A stretch of 64,000 bases of DNA from contig CAIWVP010000020.1 of the NCBI GenBank assembly GCA_903916195.1, positions 21,094 through 85,093 on the forward strand. The letters run 5' to 3'. The notes under the pieces are model-generated. The model ran no database searches, was not told the DNA's origin, and saw only the letters and a program-made list of their open reading frames with translations. Made by a program: the position numbers and the translations under genes. The DNA is from an uncultured Verrucomicrobiota bacterium (GTDB lineage Bacteria; Verrucomicrobiota; Verrucomicrobiia; Limisphaerales; UBA9464). Positions 9,900 through 18,702 of this stretch are shown one piece after another. How positions within the stretch are numbered: position 1 is the stretch's first letter; each line of letters begins with the position of its first letter.

Positions 9900-10706
9900 A
9901 TGTCCGGACCGCTCGAAGGCAAGTGCATCGTCATCATCGGTGGCACCACCGGATTAGGGCTCTCCGCGGCCCGCGCCGTGGTCGCCGCCGGCGGCCGGGT
10001 GGTCGCGGTCGGACGCGATCCGGACAACGTGGCCGCGGCGGCGGCGGCGCTCGGGTCCTCGGCCCGCGTGGTCGTCGGCGACGCCACCGACCCGGCCACC
10101 GCACCGGCGGCGATCGCGACGGCGGCGAGCGGGTTCGGCGGCTTCCACGGGCTCTACCACGTCGCCGGCGGGAGTGGACGTCGCCGCGGCGACGGACCGT
10201 TGCACGAGCTCACCGACGATGGCTGGGACTTCACCTTGGACCTGAACCTGAAGTCCGTCTTCCACTCCGCCCGCGCCGCGGTGCGGCAGTTCCTCGCCCA
10301 AGGCAGCGGAGGCAGCATCGTCCACTGCGGGTCCGTGCTGGGTTCGTCGCCGTCGCCGAAGTTCTTCGCGACCCACGCCTACGCGACCGCGAAGGCAGGC
10401 GTGGTCGGCTTGAGCCGCGCGGCGGCGGCCCGTTACGCCGCCGATGGGATCCGGGTGAACGTGCTCGCCCCCGGGTTGGTCGCGACGCCGATGTCGAAGC
10501 GCGCCCAGGACGACGAGGCGATCCTCGGATTCATCCGCACCAAGCAACCTCTCGATGGGGGACGCATCGGCGTGCCCGAGGACCTCGACGCCGCGGTCGT
10601 GTGGCTGCTCTCGGACGCCTCGCGGTTCGTCACCGGACAGGTCATCGCCATCGACGGCGGCTGGGAAGTGAGCGAAGGCCGATGGACAGAGGCAAACGAC
10701 GAGTGA
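9900..10706 (+). CDS. SDR-family oxidoreductase
   Basis: A 268-residue classical short-chain dehydrogenase/reductase. The NAD(P)-binding glycine motif GGTTGLG is at 14-20. The catalytic residues S145 (HCGSVLGS), Y161 and K165 (YATAK) are all present, as is the C-terminal IAIDGGW signature. It would oxidise or reduce a hydroxyl/keto group using NAD(P)(H) in the cytoplasm; the substrate is unknown. The next gene, a ROK sugar kinase, is adjacent and may overlap it (GTGA), suggesting a shared role in sugar metabolism. The start was set at the methionine just before the Rossmann fold. Confidence 0.88.
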   Translation: MSGPLEGKCIVIIGGTTGLGLSAARAVVAAGGRVVAVGRDPDNVAAAAAALGSSARVVVGDATDPATAPAAIATAASGFGGFHGLYHVAGGSGRRRGDGPLHELTDDGWDFTLDLNLKSVFHSARAAVRQFLAQGSGGSIVHCGSVLGSSPSPKFFATHAYATAKAGVVGLSRAAAARYAADGIRVNVLAPGLVATPMSKRAQDDEAILGFIRTKQPLDGGRIGVPEDLDAAVVWLLSDASRFVTGQVIAIDGGWEVSEGRWTEANDE

Positions 10707-10747
10707 CGAAGGCCGCGCGAAGCAAACTGACGGCGGATGCCTTTCCC

Positions 10748-11686
10748 ATGGACCCACGAACGAAATCGACGCCCGGCGCCCGGTCCGCTGCTTACACGCT
10801 CGGGCTCGACCTTGGCGGCACCAGCGTCAAGAGCGTCGCGGTCACCTCGGCGGGCGAGACGCTCGGGCGGTTCCATGAACCGTTCGACCTGGGTCAGCCG
10901 ATGGCCTTCGCCCGGTGCGTCGCATCGGTGGTCGCCCAGGCTTCGGACGCCTTGGGTGCTCCGGCGCGGATCGGGTTGTCCGCTCCGGGGATCGCCTCCA
11001 AGGACGGCCGATCGATCGCGGTGATGCCGGGGCGGTTCGATGGGTTGGAGGGGCTCGTCTGGGCCGAATTCCTGTCGCGTCCGGACGGCGTGCCGGTCCT
11101 CAACGATGCCCATGCGGCGTTGCTGGGCGAGGTCTGGCTCGGCGCCGCGCGCGGATGTCGCGACGTGCTCCTGCTCACGCTCGGCACCGGCGTGGGTGGC
11201 GCCGCGATGTCGGACGGACGTCTCCTCCGCGGTCACGTCGGCAAAGCCGGCCACCTCGGCCACGTCTCGTTGGATCCCGAGGGCGCGCCCGACATCTGCG
11301 GGACGCCCGGTTCGCTGGAGGATGCCATCGGCAACCACAACATCGCGGTGCGCACGGGCGGACGCTTCAGCACCACCCACGATCTCATCCGTGCGTGTGC
11401 CGACGGCGATGCAGCCGCCCGTGAAGTCTGGCAGCGCTCGCTCCGCGCCCTGGCGGCGGCGCTGGTCTCGTTCGGCAACGTGCTCGACCCGGAGGTCGTG
11501 GTCCTCGGCGGCGGGATCGCCCGCGCGGACGAGGCGCTGTTCACTCCGTTGCAAGACCTGCTGGCAACCCGTGAATGGCGACCGGGAGGGCAGGGGATGC
11601 GCCTGGTCGCGGCCCTGCTCGGCGAGCATGCCGGCGCCTACGGAGCCGCTTGGAACGCCGCTCTCTCGCCGACCGATACGAGGTGA
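10748..11686 (+). CDS. ROK-family sugar kinase (glucokinase-like)
   Basis: A 312-residue kinase of the ROK family. The phosphate-binding motif DLGGTSVK is near the N-terminus, followed by a second phosphate motif (LGTGVGGA), the GHLGH histidine motif and an adenosine motif (VVLGGGIA). The usual zinc site CxCGxxGCxE is degenerate here (DICGTPGSLE), with two of three cysteines lost. Likely phosphorylates a hexose with ATP. An alternative GTG start at 10703 overlaps the stop of the SDR gene and would add 15 residues. The spacer after it (11687-11908) has no gene but holds a 9-bp inverted repeat (11798-11806 and 11833-11841). Confidence 0.85.
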   Translation: MDPRTKSTPGARSAAYTLGLDLGGTSVKSVAVTSAGETLGRFHEPFDLGQPMAFARCVASVVAQASDALGAPARIGLSAPGIASKDGRSIAVMPGRFDGLEGLVWAEFLSRPDGVPVLNDAHAALLGEVWLGAARGCRDVLLLTLGTGVGGAAMSDGRLLRGHVGKAGHLGHVSLDPEGAPDICGTPGSLEDAIGNHNIAVRTGGRFSTTHDLIRACADGDAAAREVWQRSLRALAAALVSFGNVLDPEVVVLGGGIARADEALFTPLQDLLATREWRPGGQGMRLVAALLGEHAGAYGAAWNAALSPTDTR

Positions 11687-11908
11687 ACCGGCCCGGTGTC
11701 GGTCCTCGCAGGACGGTCCCGGTCGGGCGCATCGCCGGGATCCGGGCCGCCGCCGCCTTCGGTCCACGTTCGCGACGCCGCGCCTCGGTCGCAAAGCGCC
11801 CTCGGCGAGATATCCCACGATACCTGTAGAGAGCCGAGGGCCTGAGGGCCTCACCGACGCCACGACCGGCTTGCGTCTGGATCTTCGCGCAATATCGTCA
11901 CCGACTTT

Positions 11909-14900
11909 ATGCCGCTGTCCGCTCCGCTCTCGCTCCGTCGCGCCGTGCTTGGCGCGCTTGCCATCGCAGCCATCGTGCCCGCGCTCGCCCAGCACAAACT
12001 CGGGCCTCAGGGCAGTTTCGACGCCCCGAAGATCGCCGCCGCGTCAGACGAGGGGGAAAAGAACCTGAAGCGCTTCCAACTGCCTCCCGGATGGAAGGGC
12101 GAGCTTTGGGCCGCCGAGCCCCAGGTGGCGCATCCGGTGGCGTTCGACATCGCCGATGACGGGCGAGTGTTCGTCTCCGAGACCTTCCGGGCCTGGCGCG
12201 GCGTCCCGGACATCCGCGGCATCATGGATTGGCTCGACGAGGACCTCGCCAGCACCTCGGTGGAGGACCGGCTCGCGGAGATGAAGCGGCATCTCGGCGA
12301 CGAGGGGATGAAGGACTACTACAAAAACACCGAACGTGTCCGCTTGCTCACCGATCCGACCGGGACCGGCAAGGCGACCCGGTCGCAGGTGTTCGCCGAG
12401 AACTTCGCCACCCCGCTGGACGGCGTCGCCTCCGGCGTCCTCGCCCGCGGGAACGAGGTCTGGTTCGCGAACATCCCGAACATCTGGCGCCTCCGCGACG
12501 CGGACGGCGACGGTGCGGCCGATTTCCGGCAGAGCATCAGCTACGGCCACGGGATCCGCGTCGGCTTCCTCGGGCACGATCTCCACGGCCTCACCTGGGG
12601 ACCGGACGGCAAGCTCTACTTCAGCATCGGCGACCGCGCTTCGGTGCTGAAGACCGAGGGCCGTGTCGTGGGCACGCCGGACAGCGGCGCGGTGTTCCGT
12701 TGCAATCCGGACGGCTCCGAGATGCAGATGCTCTACAAGGGCCTGCGCAACCCGCAGCAGCTGGTGTTCGATGAATGGGGCGACCTCTTCACCGGCGACA
12801 ACAACTCCGACGGCGGCGACCAGGCGCGCTGGACCTATCTGATCGAGGGCGGCGACAGCGGTTGGCGCATCGGCTGGCAGTTCTTGGAGCAGCCGAATCC
12901 CCGGGGCCCGTGGAACTCGGAGAAGATGTGGTATCCGCAGAACGAGACCCAGCCGGCGTTCATCACCCCGCCGATCAAGAACATCTCCGCGGGGCCTTCG
13001 GGCGTCAGCTATTACCCCGGCACCGGGCTCGGACCGGAATGGCAGGGGACCTACACGCTGTGCGATTTCCGGGGCAGCGGCGCCGGGTCGGGCGTGTGGA
13101 GCTTCAAGCACAAGCCGAAGGGAGCCAGCTTCGAGATCGTCGAGGACAAGAAGATGGTCTGGGCCATCGAGGCGACCGACGCCAAATGGGGTCCGGACGG
13201 CGCGTTCTGGATCACCGATTGGGTGGACGGCTGGGAAGGGGTCGGCAAAGGCCGCATCTATCGGTTCCATGACCCGGCGACCCTCGGCCGGCCCATCGTC
13301 AAAGCGACGCAGGCGCTGCTCAAGACCGGGTTCGCCAAGCGCCCGGAGAAGGAGCTGCTGAAGCTGCTCGCGCATCCGAACCAGCGCGTGCGCCAAGGCG
13401 CGCAGTTCGAGCTCGCCGCGCGCGGCGACAAGAGCGTCCCGGCGCTGGTGAAGCTCACCAAGGCGGGCAACGAGGTCCATGCCCGCTTGCACGCGATCTG
13501 GGCGCTCGGCCAGGTCCAAAGCCATGCCCACAAAGCGCGCCGCGAGGCGTCGTCGGTGGAACTCGACGCCTTGGTGCCGTTGCTCTCGGACGCCGATGCG
13601 CATGTGCGCGGGAACGCGGCCCGCGTGCTCGGCGATGCCGGCTACGCCAAGGCCTATGACGTGCTCGTCAAGGGGACGACCGATAGCGATGCCCATGCCC
13701 GCGCGCTGGCGACCATCGCCCTCGGCAAACTCGGCAAACGCGAGGCGGTACCGGCGTTGTTCGCATCGCTCAAGGCGAACGCCGACCGCGATCCGCATCT
13801 CCGCCACGCGGCGGTGACGGCGCTCGTCGCGGTGGACGACTTCGATGCGCTCCAGGCCGCGATCAAGGACCCGGATGCATCGGTCCGGATGGGCGTGCTG
13901 CTCGCGATGCGCCGGCTCCAGCGCAACGAGATCGGCGCGTTCTTGGCCGATGCCGACGACAAGATCGTGGTGGAGGCCGCGCGTGCCATCAACGACGAGC
14001 CGATCTCCGGCGCGATGGACCTGTTGGCGGCCCGGATCGCAGGCCCTGTCATGGCGAGCAAGGCCCTGGCCCAGAACGTCCCGTTCTTGCGCCGCGCGGT
14101 GAACGCCAACTATCGCCACGGCACGCAGCAGACCGCGGCCCGGTTGGCCAAGGTCGCCACGGACGCCGTGTTCCCGGACGACGTGCGGGCCGAGGCGTTG
14201 GATGCGCTCGCGGAATGGCCGAAGAACGCCGGACGCGACCGCATCACCGGGCTCTGGCGTCCGACCGCGTTCGCCCGCGATGCGAAGGTCCCCGGCGCCG
14301 CCGCGAGTCCGGTGGTGGACGCGCTCCTCGCCGATGCGCCCGAGAAGGTCCGGACCGCCGCCGCGCACGCCGCGGGTGAGCTGAAGATCGCTTCCGCGTC
14401 GGGTCCCCTCGCCAAGCTGGTCAACCAGAAGCTCGGGAACGCCGCGTCACGCGTGGCGGCGTTGACGGCGCTTTCCCGGTTGCAGACGCCCGATTATCCG
14501 GTCGCCTTGGAGGCAGCCCAGAAGGATCCCGAGGAGGCGGTCCGCAAAGCTGCGCTCAAGCTGAGCGTGGATGCCCCGCCGGCGGTCGCCTCGGGTGCCG
14601 CGGCCGCGCCTTCGACGGGTTCCGGCCCGCTGGCGAAACTGATCGACGTCATCGCCCACGGTTCTCTGGCCGAGAAACAGAACGCCTATGCCGCGTTGGC
14701 GAAGCTTCCCGGCGTCCAGGCCGACGAGTTCATCAGCCAACGGGTGGCTGATCTCGTCGCCGGGAAGATCCCGGCGGTTCTTCAGCTCGATGTGCTGGAC
14801 GCGGCTGCGGCCCGTCCGGCGCTCAAGGCGGCGGTCGCCGGCTGGGAGGCCGCGTTGCCCAAAGCCACGGAGTTCGACGTGAACCCGTGGAAGGTCTGTC

Positions 14901-15325
14901 TCACCGGTGGCAACGCGGAGGAAGGCAAGAAGGTGTTCCTCGAGAAGGCCGAAGTCAGTTGCGTCCGGTGCCACAAGATCAACGCCGAGGGCGGCGAGGT
15001 CGGCCCCGAACTCACCGGTCTCGGCGAGAAGAAGGGCCGCGAATACCTTTTGCAGTCCTTGCTCTATCCGAACGCCTCCATCGCCCAAGGATTCGAGAGC
15101 GTCTTGGTCACGCTGAAGAACGGGACGACTTACGCCGGGGTCATCAAGTCGGAGACCGATGCCGAGTTGGAGATCAATTCGCCGGAGGACGGCCTGCTCA
15201 AGTTGAAGAAGGCGGAGATCACCGCCCGGGAAAAGGGCCTGAGCGGCATGCCGGACGGATTCGGAGGCGTGCTCACCAAGCAGGAGATCCGCAACTTGGT
15301 CGAGTTCATCGCGACCTCGAAGTGA
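11909..15325 (+). CDS. PVC-type sorbosone-dehydrogenase / HEAT-repeat / cytochrome c fusion protein
   Basis: A secreted protein of 1138 residues. A signal peptide comes first; then a beta-propeller of the membrane-bound sugar-dehydrogenase type (about 40-450: GHGIRVGFLGHDLHGLTWGPDG, GDNNSDGGDQARW in two segments); then about 500 residues of HEAT-like helical repeats; and last a cytochrome c domain with haem motif CVRCH (C1018, C1021, H1022) and the GPELTGLG and EIRNLVEFI features of the planctomycete/verrucomicrobial haem-binding family. It probably transfers electrons from oxidation of a sugar or related compound outside the cytoplasm. Transcribed alone; two hairpins without T-tracts follow. 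Confidence 0.85.
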   Translation: MPLSAPLSLRRAVLGALAIAAIVPALAQHKLGPQGSFDAPKIAAASDEGEKNLKRFQLPPGWKGELWAAEPQVAHPVAFDIADDGRVFVSETFRAWRGVPDIRGIMDWLDEDLASTSVEDRLAEMKRHLGDEGMKDYYKNTERVRLLTDPTGTGKATRSQVFAENFATPLDGVASGVLARGNEVWFANIPNIWRLRDADGDGAADFRQSISYGHGIRVGFLGHDLHGLTWGPDGKLYFSIGDRASVLKTEGRVVGTPDSGAVFRCNPDGSEMQMLYKGLRNPQQLVFDEWGDLFTGDNNSDGGDQARWTYLIEGGDSGWRIGWQFLEQPNPRGPWNSEKMWYPQNETQPAFITPPIKNISAGPSGVSYYPGTGLGPEWQGTYTLCDFRGSGAGSGVWSFKHKPKGASFEIVEDKKMVWAIEATDAKWGPDGAFWITDWVDGWEGVGKGRIYRFHDPATLGRPIVKATQALLKTGFAKRPEKELLKLLAHPNQRVRQGAQFELAARGDKSVPALVKLTKAGNEVHARLHAIWALGQVQSHAHKARREASSVELDALVPLLSDADAHVRGNAARVLGDAGYAKAYDVLVKGTTDSDAHARALATIALGKLGKREAVPALFASLKANADRDPHLRHAAVTALVAVDDFDALQAAIKDPDASVRMGVLLAMRRLQRNEIGAFLADADDKIVVEAARAINDEPISGAMDLLAARIAGPVMASKALAQNVPFLRRAVNANYRHGTQQTAARLAKVATDAVFPDDVRAEALDALAEWPKNAGRDRITGLWRPTAFARDAKVPGAAASPVVDALLADAPEKVRTAAAHAAGELKIASASGPLAKLVNQKLGNAASRVAALTALSRLQTPDYPVALEAAQKDPEEAVRKAALKLSVDAPPAVASGAAAAPSTGSGPLAKLIDVIAHGSLAEKQNAYAALAKLPGVQADEFISQRVADLVAGKIPAVLQLDVLDAAAARPALKAAVAGWEAALPKATEFDVNPWKVCLTGGNAEEGKKVFLEKAEVSCVRCHKINAEGGEVGPELTGLGEKKGREYLLQSLLYPNASIAQGFESVLVTLKNGTTYAGVIKSETDAELEINSPEDGLLKLKKAEITAREKGLSGMPDGFGGVLTKQEIRNLVEFIATSK

Positions 15326-15359
15326 GGCGTGCGCCCGGCACCGGGCGATACTCATCGAA

Positions 15360-15401
15360 GGCGCCGGGAGGGAAGGCCGGTCCGGTCGGGCCCTCGGCGC
15401 C
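15360..15401. other. intergenic hairpin after the haem-protein gene
   Basis: An inverted repeat pairs GGCGCCG (15360-15366) with CGGCGCC (15395-15401), extended inward by AGGG and CCCT after a two-base bulge. No T-run follows on either strand, so it is not a standard terminator. A shorter hairpin, CGCCCGG-CA-CCGGGCG, lies just before it at 15332-15347. Either may protect the mRNA end or act in rho-dependent termination. Confidence 0.45.
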
Positions 15402-15452
15402 CCAAGAATCATTGAAACCCATGGTTGGGAGGGCTCAAGCTCACCCGGAGTG

Positions 15453-15481
15453 TTGACAGCCAGCGCTCGGGTGTGTAAATA
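15453..15481 (+). promoter_or_regulatory. candidate sigma-70 promoter of the BrnT/BrnA-like pair
   Basis: A perfect -35 hexamer TTGACA (15453-15458) is followed after 17 bases by an AT-rich -10-like TAAATA (15476-15481), about 50 bases before the BrnT ATG. The -10 matches the consensus poorly, so the call rests mainly on the -35, the spacing and the overlapping palindrome. Confidence 0.5.
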
Positions 15482-15495
15482 CAAAGTAGTTACAC
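15473..15495. promoter_or_regulatory. palindromic candidate operator of the toxin-antitoxin pair
   Basis: The inverted repeat GTGTAA (15473-15478) and TTACAC (15490-15495), with an 11-base spacer, overlaps the presumed -10 region. A ribbon-helix-helix antitoxin such as the BrnA-like protein encoded downstream would be expected to bind such a site and repress its own operon. Seen: the repeat and its position. Inferred: the binding. Confidence 0.5.
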
Positions 15496-15529
15496 CGCAT
15501 TGGCGATCGCTTTACGAACGGCTCCCCAA

Positions 15530-15817
15530 ATGGAGTTCGACTGGAACAACCCGCCCTTCGCGTTCGATGGATCTTTGAAGGTCCGGGACATCGAGGAATC
15601 CTTCGAGGACCCCTTCGCGGTGAGGCTTTTGCCCGATTCGCCGCGATTCGGGGTGCAGGCCCGGTATTTCAGCTTGGGCAAGTCGGCATCGGGTGTCGGA
15701 GTGTTCTGCGTGTACCGGACGAACGGGCGGGTGATCCGGGTGATCTGTGGACGGGGCTTCACCGAGGCGGAAGAGTTCTTCTACCAACGGAAGGTCAAGC
15801 AGACGATGGAGGTCTGA
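15530..15817 (+). CDS. brnT: BrnT-like type II toxin (putative ribonuclease)
   Basis: A protein of 95 residues starting MEFDW, with the family's strand-rich core (RYFSLGKSASGVGVFCVYR) and C-terminal RVIRVICGRGFTEAEEFFYQ, which matches the 'IRIISAR...ERxFYE' end of BrnT toxins. BrnT proteins are RelE-fold ribonucleases that stop translation. The N-terminal 'KHGVxFxEA' segment of typical BrnT is diverged, so activity is uncertain. The ATG at 15530 was chosen over a TTG at 15500 because the family begins with this MEFDW motif. The antitoxin gene follows after five bases, which is the usual BrnT-then-BrnA order. Confidence 0.65.
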   Translation: MEFDWNNPPFAFDGSLKVRDIEESFEDPFAVRLLPDSPRFGVQARYFSLGKSASGVGVFCVYRTNGRVIRVICGRGFTEAEEFFYQRKVKQTMEV

Positions 15818-15822
15818 GAATC

Positions 15823-16104
15823 ATGGCACTGAACGTGGTAAGTGCTTGGGAAGAGGTCCCCTTGTTCGACAGCGAACAGGCGGAGGCGGCGTTCTGGGCC
15901 GACAGCCAGATCGATCTGCGGCTCATGGAGGGAGCGACGGCGGCGGGTGCGGAGCTCTCGGAATCGGTGACCATCACCCTCCGGATGGATCCGCGGATGC
16001 TGGGCCGGATCAAGCGGGTCGCCCGGGAGCGCTACTTGAACTACCAGAGCATGATCAAGCAATGGTTGAGCGAACGGATGGAAAAGGAATTGAAGGATCG
16101 TTGA
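15823..16104 (+). CDS. brnA: BrnA/CopG-like ribbon-helix-helix antitoxin
   Basis: A protein of 93 residues. The C-terminal half, VTITLRMDPRMLGRIKRVA followed by YLNYQSMIKQWLSERM, is a ribbon-helix-helix DNA-binding domain of the CopG/BrnA antitoxin type. The acidic N-terminal half would wrap the toxin, although in BrnA itself the order can differ. A GGAGG lies ten bases before the ATG, inside the end of brnT, so the two are coupled. It is expected to neutralise the BrnT-like protein and repress the operon through the palindrome at 15473-15495. The pseudopilin operon begins only 37 bases downstream. Confidence 0.68.
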   Translation: MALNVVSAWEEVPLFDSEQAEAAFWADSQIDLRLMEGATAAGAELSESVTITLRMDPRMLGRIKRVARERYLNYQSMIKQWLSERMEKELKDR

Positions 16105-16141
16105 CGGTTGAGGAAGGCTGGTCGGACACCTTAGGGCGGAC

Positions 16142-16897
16142 ATGAAATCTTCCGGTCATATCTTGGGCGGCGCGAGCCGGCCCGCTGCGTCGGTCCGCCG
16201 TGCGGTCGCGTTCACGCTCATCGAGCTGTTGACGGTGATCGCCATCATCTCCGTCTTGGCCGGCTTGCTCGTGGGCCTCGCCCCGATCGCCACCACGCGG
16301 ATCCGCGAAGCGCGGCTCAAGGGCGAGCTCAACGACCTCGTCACCGCCATCGAATCCTACAAGGCCAAGTACGGCGTCTATCCGCCGGACAGCTACAACG
16401 CCGACAAGAACGAGGTGGATGCGGTGGTCAACCCGCTCTACTACGAGCTGACCGGCTTGGTCGTCGTCAATAGCGGGGACACCGGCTACTTCGAGACGGT
16501 AGATGACGCGACCCGTTTTCTTCCTGCGACCGCGCAACAGTATTTCCATCGCGACGGGTTCCTGAACGCGGCGACCCGCGACCGGTTCCGCCGCCTGTTC
16601 CGGCACACCTTCAAGGCCAGCCAGCACGCCAGCGTCCTCCGGACCGCCGGGGCCGGGACCAAGAATGCCGAGGTGCTCACGGTGGGCTTCGCGGCGGATG
16701 CCTCCGGCAAGAAGAACTCCGGGTTCGCGTGGCCGTTGAACGACGCGCGTCATCCGCAGCCGGTCCCCACCAATCCCGGCCTCAACCCGTGGCGCTACGT
16801 CTCGACGAACCCCACCAACAACCCCGGGACCTTCGATCTCTGGGCCGAGGTGATCGTCCGCGGCCAGAAGAAGACCTACGGCAATTGGAAGCAGTGA
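16142..16897 (+). CDS. GspG-like pseudopilin 1
   Basis: A 251-residue protein with a type IV pilin/pseudopilin N-terminus: a basic leader of 23 residues, cleavage before FTLIELLTVIAII with Glu at +5, and a hydrophobic helix. The globular part has the GspG-like ARLKGELNDLVTAIESYKAKYGVYP helix-and-loop (in two quotes: ARLKGELNDLV, IESYKAKYGVYP). It is first of six pilin-type genes in the order G, G, H, I, J, K. Residue -1 is Ala, not the usual Gly. It probably forms the shaft of a short pseudopilus in the periplasm. Confidence 0.82.
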   Translation: MKSSGHILGGASRPAASVRRAVAFTLIELLTVIAIISVLAGLLVGLAPIATTRIREARLKGELNDLVTAIESYKAKYGVYPPDSYNADKNEVDAVVNPLYYELTGLVVVNSGDTGYFETVDDATRFLPATAQQYFHRDGFLNAATRDRFRRLFRHTFKASQHASVLRTAGAGTKNAEVLTVGFAADASGKKNSGFAWPLNDARHPQPVPTNPGLNPWRYVSTNPTNNPGTFDLWAEVIVRGQKKTYGNWKQ

Positions 16898-16937
16898 ACC
16901 CGCGCCCCACGTCCCGAACCCGTCCTCCCGTCATCCC

Positions 16938-17738
16938 ATGAACCTACGCCCGCATCTGCGCCGCCGTCAGCCGAGCGCCTTCACGCTCATCGAACTGCTC
17001 GTCGTCATCGCCATCATCGCCATCCTCGCCGGCATGTTGTTGCCGGCCTTGGCGGGCGCGAAGAGGTCGGCCAACAAGAGGAAGGCCTCGGTGGACATCA
17101 GCAACCTGCACGCCGCCATCACCGCGTACCAGGCGGCCTATGGACGCCTCCCGTCCTCCCAAGCGGCCCGCGCCGAGGTCAACGCCCAGTACCCGGACTT
17201 CACCTACGGCACGCAGCAGAAGGGCGTCCAGGTGTTCGATTCCAAGGGCGTGGTCAATTACGACACCGTGAAGAATATCGGCGGGAACACCGACCGGCAG
17301 CTGAGCAACGCCGAGATCATCGCCATCCTGACCGACACCTCTCTGGCCGCCGACAAGTTCCCCGTCGCCAACGCCTACAACGCCGTCAACGACACCGACA
17401 ATAGTCCGGTGAACTTCAAGTCCGCGTTGAACCCGCAGCACAACACCTTCCTCAACATCAAGACGGCCAAGGGCTACGGCCCGAACGGCGTCGGCGAGAA
17501 CGACGGCGTGTACCGGGATCCGTGGGGCCATCCCTTCATCGTCACCCTCGACCTCGATTACGACAACCGGGTGCGCGATCCGTTCGGTGCGCAGTGGCCG
17601 GCGTCCGACGACCGCTTCCGCAGCATCAAGGCCAGCGCCGTCGTCTGGTCCTTGGGGCCGGACGGAAAGGTCGATTTCACCAAGGGCGTGAACGAGAAGG
17701 GGACCGTGAACGAGGACAACCTCTACAGTTGGCGCTGA
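16938..17738 (+). CDS. GspG-like pseudopilin 2
   Basis: A 266-residue pseudopilin. A basic leader of 14 residues is followed by [19 protein letters not shown] with Glu at +5; then a GspG-like helix (NLHAAITAYQAAYGRLP) and a C-terminal region with DPWGHPFIV and SLGPDGKVD, which match the calcium-loop end of major pseudopilins ('DPWGxPY...SxGxDG'). This makes it the better candidate for the major subunit. It sits 40 bases after the first pseudopilin gene and 25 before the next. Confidence 0.85.
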   Translation: MNLRPHLRRRQPSAFTLIELLVVIAIIAILAGMLLPALAGAKRSANKRKASVDISNLHAAITAYQAAYGRLPSSQAARAEVNAQYPDFTYGTQQKGVQVFDSKGVVNYDTVKNIGGNTDRQLSNAEIIAILTDTSLAADKFPVANAYNAVNDTDNSPVNFKSALNPQHNTFLNIKTAKGYGPNGVGENDGVYRDPWGHPFIVTLDLDYDNRVRDPFGAQWPASDDRFRSIKASAVVWSLGPDGKVDFTKGVNEKGTVNEDNLYSWR

Positions 17739-17763
17739 TCTGCGACGTACGACCGAGCTTGCC

Positions 17764-18702
17764 ATGAATGCGCCTTGCCCCAACCCAGCCGGACCCGGCA
17801 GCGCGCTGCCGCCGCGCCGGCAGCGCGCGTTCACGCTGATCGAGCTGCTGGTCGTCATCGCGCTGATCGGCGTGCTCACGTTCGTGGCGGTGCCGGCCTT
17901 CAAGGGATTCGGGCAGACCAACACCTTGGCGGCCGCCCAGCGGCAGGTGCAGGACGACCTCGCGCTGGCGCGGCAGTTCGCCATCAAGACCCGCTCGCCG
18001 GTCTATATGGTGTTCTTCTCGCCCGCGGCGGACCAGACCGCCAAGGTCGCGGGGGTCCACAACCAGTTGATCGCGCTCCAAGGTTCGGGAGGCACGATCG
18101 GCGAGTTCGCCGCCAACGCACTGCGGGTGATGACCAACGTCATCGCGTCCTCCCATTCCAGCTACGCATTCTTCGCGGAGCGCAACGTCGGCGACCAGCC
18201 CGGAGTCGTCCGGCCGAGGTACCTCACCGCCGGCGGCACGCTCTGGAAGACCTTGCCGGACGGCGTGGTCTTCCCCGAGCAGATGATCTTCCCCTACACC
18301 AGCACGACGTCCGGGGCCTTGGTCTTCACCAATCTCCAAGCCAAGCCGGTCCCGTTCCCGCTGGCCCCGCCGTTCAAGGAGCTTACGACCGTCCAACTCG
18401 ATAGCATCTCGCTCTACCTCCCCGTCCTCGCCTTCGACGCCCAAGGACGGTGCGTCCGACTGGACGACAGCCAAGTGCCGAGGATCCCGCCGTCGCTGAC
18501 CGCGCAGTTGCGGGACGGCTTCGTCTCGGTCGGGCTCGGCAGCGTGTTCGTGCCGAGGGACAGCGTGCAGACCAACAGCTTCGATTTCGGCCGGGCGGCC
18601 GATGTGGTGGAGACGCCGCGGGGCAACTTCACCAACACCATCTTCCGCGTGAACGGCCTCACCGGCCGGTCCAAGCGCTTGTTCTGGGGGACGCAGCCAT
18701 GA
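17764..18702 (+). CDS. GspH/FimT-like minor pseudopilin
   Basis: A 312-residue protein with leader and [13 protein letters not shown] (Glu at +5), then a GspH-like segment AAAQRQVQDDLALARQFAIK, the usual helix of GspH/FimT proteins. Much of the remainder is strand-rich and longer than in classical GspH (about 170 residues). It resembles the cassette D type of verrucomicrobial pseudopilin cassettes. The stop overlaps the next start (ATGA at 18699). Confidence 0.78.
   Translation: MNAPCPNPAGPGSALPPRRQRAFTLIELLVVIALIGVLTFVAVPAFKGFGQTNTLAAAQRQVQDDLALARQFAIKTRSPVYMVFFSPAADQTAKVAGVHNQLIALQGSGGTIGEFAANALRVMTNVIASSHSSYAFFAERNVGDQPGVVRPRYLTAGGTLWKTLPDGVVFPEQMIFPYTSTTSGALVFTNLQAKPVPFPLAPPFKELTTVQLDSISLYLPVLAFDAQGRCVRLDDSQVPRIPPSLTAQLRDGFVSVGLGSVFVPRDSVQTNSFDFGRAADVVETPRGNFTNTIFRVNGLTGRSKRLFWGTQP

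Noticed and set aside
12044..14368. A 774-codon minus-strand open frame inside the haem-protein gene
   Set aside because: High G+C makes long antisense frames common here; the plus-strand protein has a signal peptide, propeller, HEAT repeats and a haem motif.
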